NCBI RefSeq assembly: GCF_000217915.1
Contig: NZ_AFOZ01000017.1
Location: 62,001 to 126,000, forward strand
Source: Shewanella sp. HN-41
GTDB lineage: Bacteria > Pseudomonadota > Gammaproteobacteria > Enterobacterales > Shewanellaceae
Length of the DNA: 64,000 bases
Reading direction: 5' to 3'
Below the pieces are notes generated by a model that had not been told where the DNA came from, made no database searches, and saw nothing but the letters and a program-made list of their open reading frames with translations. Shown here one piece after another: positions 1-9,600 of the stretch (position 1 is its first letter; the number at the start of each line of letters is the position of its first letter). The translations under genes and the position numbers were made by a program.

Positions 1-3000
1 TGAGCAGGCCAGATTGCGGTAAGACTTGACCGCGACAGCGCACTTTTTGTGAGGCGTTTTCTAACGGTTGGAAACGACCATCTTTAACACCGAGGTGCAT
101 GCCAATATGCAGCATGAAGAATTGCAGTAATTGACCACAGCCTTCGGCCATTAATGACCCCGCCATCACTTGGTCGCCCTTGAAATGACACGGGAAATAC
201 CAATGGTCGGCCTCAAGTTGCTTATGGCCTTGAACTGAGCCTAAGCCCCACGCGCCGCCGTGCACCTCAAGATGACTGACCTGTTCAATCATCAGGAATT
301 TTTCCGAGGCAAAACATAATGAGGGCTGCAAACCATATTGGGCTTGATGCGCCGCATGAGCGCCGCCAAAACAGCCACCGATATCGGCGCCGAGCAGTTT
401 ATGGATTTGGCTGTAATCAAATTGGTTTTGCGCGCAGTCAAGTAACGGATTAAAGCGCGGCTTATTCGGATTGTTCAAGGCAAGGTTGCGCGCTTTGATT
501 TCGGCTTCGGTGTGAATCACGCCCTTGCCGTCCGCTAGTTCTTTATCGGTGAAGAAACCGGCGCAGCCGCCATCCATTTTCAGGATCAGCTTGTCGCCCA
601 CGAAACATTCGTAGGAGAAGAAGAACAACAAGGTATCGCCATTGCGGGCAAAGTGATTGATGGAAATATCGTAGCGCAGGGTGTCGCCACCGCGCGGTAA
701 GTCGCCAAGGAAGGTCAGGGTGCAATCGAGTAGGCGATAAACGCGCTCGCCCTTGTTTTCAAAGTCGATACCTAAGTAGCTGATCAGCATTAAGTCGCAT
801 TGACCCGATTCAACGGCTACGGCCCAGGGGATTTGACCATCGACCAAATACGGCGCGTCCACAGGAATGTCGTATTCCGTGGTCATAGTGCAAGGCTGAT
901 ATTGGTTCATCTGGGCGTTTAATTTCGTTACCCGAGATACCAGCAAATAGTCCGTGGTTGGCAGGCGCACACGGCGCGAATAGCTGTCGATAATGGCGTA
1001 ATCTTGGCCAAATACCTTAGCGATATCCCCTTCGGCGTACTCGACTAAATCCGCATAATCCCAAATACAAGGCTTGTTTATCGGCGTTGGTGGCGTGTAC
1101 TGCGGCACCTTTGCATGGTTTGGATAAAGCGCTGTTGGGCTTGGCTTTGTTGCTACAGTTGGTGCTAAAGCGACATTATGCTCCGCCGGCGCAGCGTGGC
1201 CAATCGATGTCAGTTCGCCCTTAAGCTGGGCTTTCATCAAGGCATCGGCCAGTTTCAGTCCTTCAGCGCGACTTTGCAAAAAGGCTAAATGGGCTTCACG
1301 GGCGAGTTGCTGATTGTTTAAAAATGCAGCGTCTTTTAGCTCTGCTTGAGCGGCGTTGTCATTGGGCGTGCTTTGGGCATTCATTGGCATGCTGCTTAAT
1401 GTCTCTTTTAGTAGAGCCGTGGTTGGGCTGCTTGTTGCGAAGCGATTAATATCTTTGCTCGCTATTTTGGCTAAATGCTTGCGTTGGCTGCGCACTGGCA
1501 GTGCTGTCATGGCTCGGGCTTTTTGTTGTATTGCATCTAGATCTGCCAACGGCGTATCTAGGATATGCTGATAGATATCGCGGCCTCCGAGTGTCACTTG
1601 TTTTATTAAGTGTTTTTGCTCAGAAAGCGTTAAGTCTTGTTCAAGCCTTTGCTGCAAACTCTGTGCTTGCGTGGTGCTTTGGCTAAGCAATAACTGTGAA
1701 CATTTCCCTTGGCTAAACGTGGCAACGAGCGCGTGCTGCGCTTGAGTTTTAAGCTGAACTTGATTTTTTAACTGAAGCAGCGCGCTCAAAATACTCGCCA
1801 TTCCCGCGGCGGCAAAGTTGTGGCCAATGGTATCAGCGGCTTGGCTGCGCTGGCTGACACTCGGCAGCAGCGTATTGAGTACCAGCGCTGGACCGCTGAG
1901 TTGCTCAACCGCAATACTGGTTTCAATCAAGCTAATCTGGCTGCTATTCACCTTGGCCTGGGTTAACAAGTCATCGCAAATGCGCGCTGTGTTGCTGTGA
2001 CCTTGTATGTCACACATAGCGCCAAACACTTGGCCGCTGATGTGACCATAACTGTTGCTATTGGCATCATTAAGTAGAACATTAGTATTTGAATTTTCAG
2101 CAGTGAGTACCAGTGCGCCGGCACCTTCACCGACTTTCCAGCCAGCGTCCGTCGCATTCAATGCCACTGGCGATACGGCGTTCTTGAGGATCACTTGCTC
2201 TAGACTGCCACTTAAATCGACGGCGGCGATCACCACGGCATCTAAGGATTCTTGGGATAATAGGTTTTCCGCCACATCGATACAGCGGGCGACTGAAAGC
2301 TCTGCCGCCGAAATGGTAAAGGCTGGGCCGTTAAAGTCCCAAAGGGATGCGATGCGTGACGCCATGATATTGCCAATAAAACTGGTGTATTGGTTCAGTT
2401 TGGCGGCATCGAGCACACTGTCCATGGCGATTTTTTCAAGGGCGAGATACTCGGCTTGTGTGAGTGTTATCCCTTGTTTTTGAAGACTATCTGCCAGTTG
2501 CGTGTGCAGATTCACTCGGCCACGGAACTGGTGCAGCTCAAGCTCTGTTTCCATCGCCACTAATACGGCCACCTTGCCGCCGGGCTTAAGGTTGGCATCA
2601 CGGATCGCTTCATCGGCCACTTTGATCAGCAGCAGTTGCTGGGAGATCAGGCGATCATCCTCATTGGGCGGCACTTTAAAGCGCAGGAAGTCAAAATCGA
2701 ACTGGTCGATATAGGCGCCTTGGGGGACAGAAGGCAAGCCAAAGTTAGCTAAGATGTCAGGATGTTTATCTAAGCCTTTCCAACGTTTAGCGGGCAGCGG
2801 GATAAAGGCATTCTTCTTTGCACTTAGCGTATTATCCAGTGCATTAATCGAGGATAAAGGGCCGAAGTGTGATGCTAAGCCAATGATATTTAATGGCGTG
2901 TGCTGGTAACTTACAGCGGCTGCGGCTTGTTCATTCTTCTTGTTTGTATTGGCAGCATAGGATTCCAGCAACAAATGCGCGTTACAGCCGCCAAAACCAA

Positions 3001-4408
3001 ACACGGAAACCCCCGCGTGGCGGCGGTCATTGCCGGCTTTATCGGGCCAAGCATGCATCTCTGTCGGCAGATTTTTAGCGCTAAACAAGCCCTTAGGCGA
3101 GGATATCGGCGCCGATAAGTTAATACTTGGCGGCAAGCGGCCCGAGCGCATGGCAAAAATCATCTTCATGATCCCCGGCATGCCAGCGGCCGTGAGTAAA
3201 TGGCCTAAGTTGGATTTTGCCGAACCGATCAGCGGCACTGCAGAGCCCGCGAGTTTGTCCTCGAAGAAGCGCTCCATCGAGGCGAGTTCGACCTTATCCC
3301 CAAGCGGCGTGCCCGTGGCATGGCATTCAATCACTTCAATATTGGCGGGCTGTGTGTTTGCGGCACTGTAGGCGCGCTCGAAGGCTTGCACTTGGCCCTT
3401 GCTGTTGGGGCTTAATACAAATTGGCCTTTACCGTCGTTGGACAAACCAATACCGCTGACGACGGCATAGATGTTATCGGCATCGCGCTCTGCATCCTCC
3501 AAGCGTTTTAAGACTAAAACCCCTGCGCCTTCTCCGGCGAATAAGCCCTTGCTGTTGCGATCAAAGGGCGCAGAGATACCATGATCTGGATAGGCGTGGA
3601 AAATCGAGAATCCCATGTTGATAAAGAAGGGATCTGCGCCCGATACTGCGCCCGCTAGCATCATATCTGCCTTGCCTGTGGTCAGGTAATCGCAGGCAAG
3701 TTTGAGCGCATAAACCGAGCTAGCACAGGCTGCGTCCAGACTTAACTGGGTGCCACCTAAACCGAGTGCATCGCTGACTAGCTTTGAGGCTGTGTGGGCA
3801 ACGGCGCCATTGGCAAGGTTTAATGCTTGCTCGCCGTCTAATGCTTTATCAGCGTAAGGTTGGTTAAAATCAGCCAGCTGAAATGCGCTTTGGTTAAGTT
3901 TGTTTTGCAGCGCCTTTTCAACGGTTTGATGATACAGAGGCAAAAATAATTCGTTGGAGCGAGCCGTGGGGAACGACAAGGTTCCCATTACGATACCTGT
4001 GCGCGCCAGCACGGCATCGCTTGGGGCAATCCCTGCGTCTTGCAGGGCTTTGCGACTGCAATCGAGTGCCCATAAAAAGCTTTCATCTAAACCATCAAAG
4101 GCGGACTCAGGCAGTTGATAACCCTTGGCATCAAACTGGAAGTGTTGGATATAGCCGCCTTTATCACAGTAAAAGCGATCAGACTGGCCCTGCACACCTT
4201 GGTAATCGGCGGGATTAGCATTGAGCTTTTCGCGGCTGATTTGGCTGCGCGAGTCTTTTTTATCCAGCAAATTTTGCCAGAAGGTGTGGGGATTATCGGC
4301 GTCAGGATACTGAGTCGCAAGACCGACAATCGCAATTTTTGACGCGCGGTTTGACGAAATCATAGTCACGCTAGTGTTATCAATCCTAGGGGAATGCTGA
4401 GAACTCAC
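1..4408 (-). CDS. pfaC: PfaC, polyunsaturated fatty acid synthase subunit (3' part cut off by window edge)
   Basis: This is the PfaC subunit of the iterative PUFA (EPA-type) synthase, a cytoplasmic type I complex. I place the start at GTG 4408: it overlaps the pfaB stop as GTGA and has AAGGAG seven bases upstream. 1469 codons lie in the window without a stop. An N-terminal ketosynthase carries DAACASS with Cys228 and HATGT with His363. A chain-length-factor-like KS domain follows, then a FabA-like dehydratase whose CHFKGD motif (His1408) matches the FabA active-site region. In known PfaC proteins a second dehydratase follows, here beyond base 1. The reading frame is consistent from the KS motif through the dehydratase to the edge, so there is no net frameshift. 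It is the last visible gene of the pfaR-A-B-C operon; pfaD is expected downstream. Confidence 0.95.
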   Translation of the reverse strand, partial: MSSQHSPRIDNTSVTMISSNRASKIAIVGLATQYPDADNPHTFWQNLLDKKDSRSQISREKLNANPADYQGVQGQSDRFYCDKGGYIQHFQFDAKGYQLPESAFDGLDESFLWALDCSRKALQDAGIAPSDAVLARTGIVMGTLSFPTARSNELFLPLYHQTVEKALQNKLNQSAFQLADFNQPYADKALDGEQALNLANGAVAHTASKLVSDALGLGGTQLSLDAACASSVYALKLACDYLTTGKADMMLAGAVSGADPFFINMGFSIFHAYPDHGISAPFDRNSKGLFAGEGAGVLVLKRLEDAERDADNIYAVVSGIGLSNDGKGQFVLSPNSKGQVQAFERAYSAANTQPANIEVIECHATGTPLGDKVELASMERFFEDKLAGSAVPLIGSAKSNLGHLLTAAGMPGIMKMIFAMRSGRLPPSINLSAPISSPKGLFSAKNLPTEMHAWPDKAGNDRRHAGVSVFGFGGCNAHLLLESYAANTNKKNEQAAAAVSYQHTPLNIIGLASHFGPLSSINALDNTLSAKKNAFIPLPAKRWKGLDKHPDILANFGLPSVPQGAYIDQFDFDFLRFKVPPNEDDRLISQQLLLIKVADEAIRDANLKPGGKVAVLVAMETELELHQFRGRVNLHTQLADSLQKQGITLTQAEYLALEKIAMDSVLDAAKLNQYTSFIGNIMASRIASLWDFNGPAFTISAAELSVARCIDVAENLLSQESLDAVVIAAVDLSGSLEQVILKNAVSPVALNATDAGWKVGEGAGALVLTAENSNTNVLLNDANSNSYGHISGQVFGAMCDIQGHSNTARICDDLLTQAKVNSSQISLIETSIAVEQLSGPALVLNTLLPSVSQRSQAADTIGHNFAAAGMASILSALLQLKNQVQLKTQAQHALVATFSQGKCSQLLLSQSTTQAQSLQQRLEQDLTLSEQKHLIKQVTLGGRDIYQHILDTPLADLDAIQQKARAMTALPVRSQRKHLAKIASKDINRFATSSPTTALLKETLSSMPMNAQSTPNDNAAQAELKDAAFLNNQQLAREAHLAFLQSRAEGLKLADALMKAQLKGELTSIGHAAPAEHNVALAPTVATKPSPTALYPNHAKVPQYTPPTPINKPCIWDYADLVEYAEGDIAKVFGQDYAIIDSYSRRVRLPTTDYLLVSRVTKLNAQMNQYQPCTMTTEYDIPVDAPYLVDGQIPWAVAVESGQCDLMLISYLGIDFENKGERVYRLLDCTLTFLGDLPRGGDTLRYDISINHFARNGDTLLFFFSYECFVGDKLILKMDGGCAGFFTDKELADGKGVIHTEAEIKARNLALNNPNKPRFNPLLDCAQNQFDYSQIHKLLGADIGGCFGGAHAAHQAQYGLQPSLCFASEKFLMIEQVSHLEVHGGAWGLGSVQGHKQLEADHWYFPCHFKGDQVMAGSLMAEGCGQLLQFFMLHIGMHLGVKDGRFQPLENASQKVRCRGQVLPQSGLL

Positions 4409-6693
4409 TGGGGTTCTCCTTGTTGTGATACTGCTGATGATAAAGGGGCTGCGTTAGCACTTAAGGGCTGAATAAGCGGCGCGAGCGACAGCGGTACTCT
4501 GTGGCTTATCAGCTGAGCTAAACACTTGAGTAAGCTGGTGATAGCATCGGCACCCTTGGCATTGCAAGCAATGGCGGCTGTTGCCTCGTTCGCAGTGCTT
4601 TGGCCTGCATGGACGTGGCTAATTTTATCGATAAGTGTGCTGGTTTGCCTATCGGCGCCCACTTCGACAAACAGCCTTGCGCCTTGCTCGGTGGCATTTT
4701 GAATGAGTGCACTAAAGTCGAGTGGCGAACAAAAGGTATCGGCAATCGCGCGGCCGATGCTTGTGCTATCAACGGTGACTGGCGCAGTTTGCGCTGCGCT
4801 GATAAAGCGAATAGGCAGATCTTGCGCCGCCGCTTTTAGCACCTCAGGTTCCAGCGCCTCAGGTTCCAGTGCCTCAGGTTTTAGCACCTCAGGTTTTAGC
4901 GCTTGAGTATAAAAATCTTGTACTTGCCCGTGAACTAACATGGCGGGCGCGGTATGCATCGCCGTGACGCGATTGGCGGCAATGCCGCGTTTGCCTAACG
5001 TGGCAAGCAGGGCTTTACAGCTTGTTTCGCAGCCTGCTATGACGCAAGTATCACCTTGGGTGATGGCTAAGTAGGCACGAGGAAACTCTGGCAATAATGC
5101 CTTGATTTCATGGCTATCAGCGCGCACCACAAAGCTGTTCCACACTATGGCTTCATCATCCGCAAGCTGCCACGCTCGGCGCACTGCGGTTAGCTCGCCA
5201 GAAATGGCATGGTTGAAAATATCGCTATTTTCGGTGGCGTTGATCATAGCATGGGGCGTTTGCCACACATCTAGGCTGGCCCACATGGCGGCTTCACCCA
5301 TTGAGTAACCGAGCGCCATTTTTGGCTTAATATTAAAGACTTGGGTGAGCAATTTAGTGAATAGATAACTGGCACCCACACCACTAATCGCTTGCTGGCT
5401 TAAGCTCATGTTGGCTGCAGTTTTAACATCTGCCGCATAGATTAGCGATGATTGCAGCATGGCGCTTAAATCGCCTTCACGTTCTAGCTGGTGATACAGC
5501 GCGGGGAAATACTCATGCAAGTTATTGAACATATTGGCGTAAACCGTACCAACGCCGGGATACACGAAAGTCAGCCCCGCATCCCCTAGCGGCTTAGCGG
5601 TAAAGCAGCTGCCCGCTGGGGTCTTAAAGTGTTGACCATGATGACGAATAGCATCATTTTCAAGCGCCGTAAGCATGGCCTTAGCTTCAAGTTTAAGATC
5701 GTCAATCGATGCCGCCATCAAGACTAATGCCAGAGGCGCGTTGGCATCGTAGCGTTCAAACCAAGGTTTGAGTTGCTCAGCGCGAAAGTCAGCGTGAAAG
5801 CCCGCGCTATTTTCCAGTGTGCCCGGACCATTTTCTAGAGTAACTAGCTGCAATAGTTGCGCGATGAGTGAATCAATATTGTCACCACTTATTGGCGCAA
5901 ACAGCCTGTTTTCATCGACAAGGGCTTTGGGCGCGATAACTTGTGTGCCTTGGGTCAGCACAATGCTTTGGTTTAGATTTCGAGACTCATCCGCTTGATG
6001 TGACGTCTTTGCTACAAGATTTAGACACAACACCCGCGCTTGATGTTGGCCGCTAAACCAATAGCCCGTTTGCTGATTTTCCCCTTCTTTACCATTAAGC
6101 GGCGCTTGTGTTCGGGCGGCGATGGCGGTTACGCCTTGGCGCAGCGCAATAAATGCCTCGTTGAGTGTGTTGGCGACTCGCCGGTGCTGAACGGTTTGTG
6201 CTGGATTGCGCTTTGCCGCCGCTAATGCCGCATTAGCAACAGCCGCCGCATTTTCAACAACCGCATTCGAACCACCTGTAGTCTCATTGCCAGCGGCAAA
6301 GCCAGCAATAAACGCGTGGGCGTGAAGACGCAGTTTGGCGGCGCTTAAACCATCGAGCAAATACAGCGACTGAGTCAAAGGCTGCGGCTGATTAGCATCA
6401 TTGAATATCAGTTCAACCAGCTTGCCTTGCTCAATGGCCGTCACCGCTTGGCTCAATAAGGTTGTGAATGACGTCGGCTCATGTGTTGTCGATAGGTCGA
6501 CATCTAAGGTGCAAATTTGAACGCTTTCAAGTTGCGCTAATTTAAGGGCTGAATGAGCGTCAAGATTGACCGCATCGCCAAGCAACACTGCAATACGCAG
6601 TGGCTTGGCGCTTTTGTCAGCAATAGCCTTGTCCTTAATCGAAGAGTCAGCTTGGCCGCGATTTGTCGTTGCTAAAGGGTTGGCTAAGTTCAC
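4405..6693 (-). CDS. pfaB: PfaB, acyltransferase subunit of the PUFA synthase
   Basis: PfaB supplies an acyltransferase activity to the PUFA synthase complex and in known systems influences which product (EPA or DHA) is made. The 762-residue protein has a GYSMGE nucleophile elbow with Ser464, typical of malonyl/acyl-CoA:ACP transferases. The N-terminal half is divergent, as usual for PfaB. The GTG start at 6693 overlaps the pfaA stop as GTGA, with GGAGG about 10 bases upstream, and the stop overlaps the pfaC start. A Pro-Glu-rich stretch near residues 598-618 is encoded by a 15-bp tandem repeat (4840-4899). Assignment is firm from gene order plus motif; substrate specificity cannot be read from sequence. 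Confidence 0.93.
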   Translation of the reverse strand: MNLANPLATTNRGQADSSIKDKAIADKSAKPLRIAVLLGDAVNLDAHSALKLAQLESVQICTLDVDLSTTHEPTSFTTLLSQAVTAIEQGKLVELIFNDANQPQPLTQSLYLLDGLSAAKLRLHAHAFIAGFAAGNETTGGSNAVVENAAAVANAALAAAKRNPAQTVQHRRVANTLNEAFIALRQGVTAIAARTQAPLNGKEGENQQTGYWFSGQHQARVLCLNLVAKTSHQADESRNLNQSIVLTQGTQVIAPKALVDENRLFAPISGDNIDSLIAQLLQLVTLENGPGTLENSAGFHADFRAEQLKPWFERYDANAPLALVLMAASIDDLKLEAKAMLTALENDAIRHHGQHFKTPAGSCFTAKPLGDAGLTFVYPGVGTVYANMFNNLHEYFPALYHQLEREGDLSAMLQSSLIYAADVKTAANMSLSQQAISGVGASYLFTKLLTQVFNIKPKMALGYSMGEAAMWASLDVWQTPHAMINATENSDIFNHAISGELTAVRRAWQLADDEAIVWNSFVVRADSHEIKALLPEFPRAYLAITQGDTCVIAGCETSCKALLATLGKRGIAANRVTAMHTAPAMLVHGQVQDFYTQALKPEVLKPEALEPEALEPEVLKAAAQDLPIRFISAAQTAPVTVDSTSIGRAIADTFCSPLDFSALIQNATEQGARLFVEVGADRQTSTLIDKISHVHAGQSTANEATAAIACNAKGADAITSLLKCLAQLISHRVPLSLAPLIQPLSANAAPLSSAVSQQGEPQ
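4840..4899. repeat. 15-bp tandem repeat, four units, inside pfaB
   Basis: Four consecutive 15-bp units built on CCTCAGGTTYYAG lie in frame within pfaB. They encode a five-residue motif of the type LKPEA/LEPEV on the minus strand. Because the unit is a multiple of three, gain or loss of copies would change linker length without breaking the frame. Confidence 0.85.
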
Positions 6694-9600
6694 TCGACTT
6701 TTGCCTCCACGCTTTCAATGGCTTTATTGGCAACTTTATTGGCTAAGAATGCACCGTTAAGGTTTTTGCTGATCGTGACTTTAGCGTTGCTCATCCCGCA
6801 GCTTAAGCGGCCATCTTGATGATACAGCGCGATATTGGCTTCAAGGGCACGGCCTGAGTGTTTTACCACCTCGAGCACTAGATAACCTTTATCGCCAAAG
6901 GCAAACGGAGTATGGGAGATAAACTCACCAATGCTTGATGGCAAACTCGCCGCGCCATATTTGAGTCTCGCCCACACCAGCATCGCCTGCAGCAGCAAAT
7001 CTTCCGCAAAGGCTTGTGAGCCTTTAGAGGCCAGATTGGGCACAAAACTCCCGCAGTCCGCTAACGCAACATGGGGTAGGCTCACCTTGGCGACTAAGCT
7101 TGCATCGTCAAACTTCACCACAGACTCAATACCTTGTAGTCGTGGGCCGTGGAAAAGCGTGCCGTCGCTGTAAAGGCTGCTCGCGGTTGTGATGGCAGAA
7201 AGTCCCGCCAAACTTTGCGCGTCAAAGGCTATTGCTTTGCTGTTAGTGGCTAAGTAATCACTAGCCACGTCATCAATAGCGTCATCAACGACTAGGATGG
7301 CCTGATATTGCGGACGACCTTCAAAGCTGATTAAGGCACTGAATTGTCTACTCAAGCACTCGTCTGTGTCTTTCGCGGCTTTATCCGTTATCGCCATCGG
7401 TGCCAGCTCAAGTTCTAGTGTGATGGGCGCGCTATTTTCTAACGCACCGTTTTCTAAGGTCACAGCATCGAAGATTATGCCCTTCAACAGCTTGTAGCTT
7501 TGCACTTTGACAGGCTGCTTGAGCAGATCAAAGGCGGCTTCTCGCATCCACTGAATTGCGCACACAGTCGGTAATACGGGATTACCATTAATGCAGTGAT
7601 CTTCAATAAAGATCATTGCCTTAGGGTCTAGTGTGCGCTGCAGTTTTACTGTTTGCGTGAAAGCGATTGCAGTAAGTGTTGATGCCAAAGCATGCGGACC
7701 CGACGAGTCAGTGGTCAGATCCGCTTTAGGCTTTTTTAGATTGCTACCTTGTGTTGCTTGCTCGTCACTTGGAGCTGTGCCTTGCATATCAGTACCGACC
7801 AGCAATTGTGCGCCTGTGTTGCTCAGTAACTGGCTCGCAAATAACTCAGCACCCGCCTTTAACGGGATCACATACACACCGCGATCGATAAACATCTTTT
7901 TCAGCGCAGGATTCACCATGCCGCCGTCCCACGGCCCCCAATCGAAGCTCATCACTTTGGCATTGGGCAGTTGCTGCGCCAGTTGCAGTGCGGCTTTATT
8001 GAGAATGTCGTTGGACATAGCGTAATCGCTTTGGCCGGTATTACCGTAAAAACCCGCCGCCGAAGAGAACAGGGCAATCAGTTTTAATTTATCTAAATCC
8101 AGTGCGGCAAGGAGATTACTAATGCCCGTGACCTTAGTGCCATACACCCGTGCTAACTCATCTAAGGTCTTGTCTTGGATGTGTTTATCGGCGAGTACGC
8201 CCGCACCATGGATAATGCCGGTAATAGGCGATAACTCGGAGATCGGCATTATAGTGCTGGCGATCGCCTCTGGATTGTTAACATCGAGACTTAAGTACTC
8301 GGCGCTGGCACCCACGACGGTAAAGGCTTCTAGTGCGGCTGCAATCTCAAGGCTACTTTGAACTGGCCATACTAAGGCATCCACTTGTTTTGGCGTGGGT
8401 TTCTCGCCCAAGCTTTGGATGTGGGCAATGGCAGCGGCTTTGAGTTCACTGTTATTTTTACCCTGTGCCCAAGCGGGAATGGCTTGTCGGCTGCTTCTGC
8501 CAGCAAGGATAAAGTGCGCCTTGCTGCGTTTGGCTAAACTTAGCGCACATTCAAAGGTCACGCCTTTCGCGCCGCCAGTCACCAGGATTTTATCTGTACT
8601 GGTCAAGTTTGCCGCGCTGTGGCGGGTATCAGCCTTGCCAGCAACTAAGGTTACACGCTCAAGTGCTTGGGCTGCGCCTTGGCTAACACCGACTTCCAAT
8701 ACGTTATCGGTTGCAAAGAGCTCAGCGATCACTGCATTGGCCAGTTGCTTGGCATCAAGTGCTGGCGCGATATCTAAGGCGCGGCAATGCACGCTTGGCC
8801 ACTCGTGGCTCAAGGTTTTCGTCAGGCCTGCTAATGCCGCTTGGTTTAACTCGCTGCGGGCAATTTGGCTGTGGTTAAGATATCCAAAACCACCGTCGAT
8901 ACGACTGACGCTGATAAAGCTGCTGTCAGTATTGGCGGTTGCTGCTGTTGTTAAAAGCGGTTGTAAGTGCTTGGCGAACAAGAAGGCTTGTTCGACCGAC
9001 GCTTTGGCGGCACTGGACAACACTAAACCTTTCGCATCGGCTGAGGTTTTATGTTGTGGTTGCAGATGAATAAAGCCTGCAACCGTACCTAAGCTTTTGA
9101 TCTCATTAATCACAGCACTGATGCTGGCATCGTCAATCGCCGCTAAGGTGAAGCTGGCAATGTGGCTATTGAGCGGTGATGCACTGGCTACAAGGCTTTC
9201 TGGCGAGCGCACAACCGCAACCGTTAGACCTTGAGCATACAATTTCTCGGCAAGTACACCGGCATTGTGACCATCATCTGCGATGATAATGCAGGCATCT
9301 TTAGCAAAAACGCGTGTTAGAGCTTGTTGCGACTCACCTTGCGCTGATTGTTGCGTTAGCTCAGCCGCCGCTGGCAACTTTTTTAGCACCACCTCACTAT
9401 GGGGTGGCAAATCATGGGGTGGCAAATCGATAGCAGGCTCAGGCTGAACGACAGCGCTAACTGGCGCGACATTCTGGCTTACCGCGTTTTGCCCAAGTTT
9501 ACTCTGCATATAGCTAACGATTTCGCCTAGGGTGCGACACTCGGCTAGATCTTCAGGATTGAGCTCAGGTAAACCCGGTAGTTCATCTTGTACTGTACCC

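Noticed and set aside
2055..2483. A 142-codon plus-strand frame opposite pfaC
   Set aside because: The pfaC frame is continuous through this region and the opposite frame shows no domain.
8395..9069. A 224-codon plus-strand open frame opposite pfaA
   Set aside because: It lies fully within the ketoreductase-upstream part of pfaA, resembles no protein, and many similar frames occur opposite this GC-richer gene; it is a shadow.
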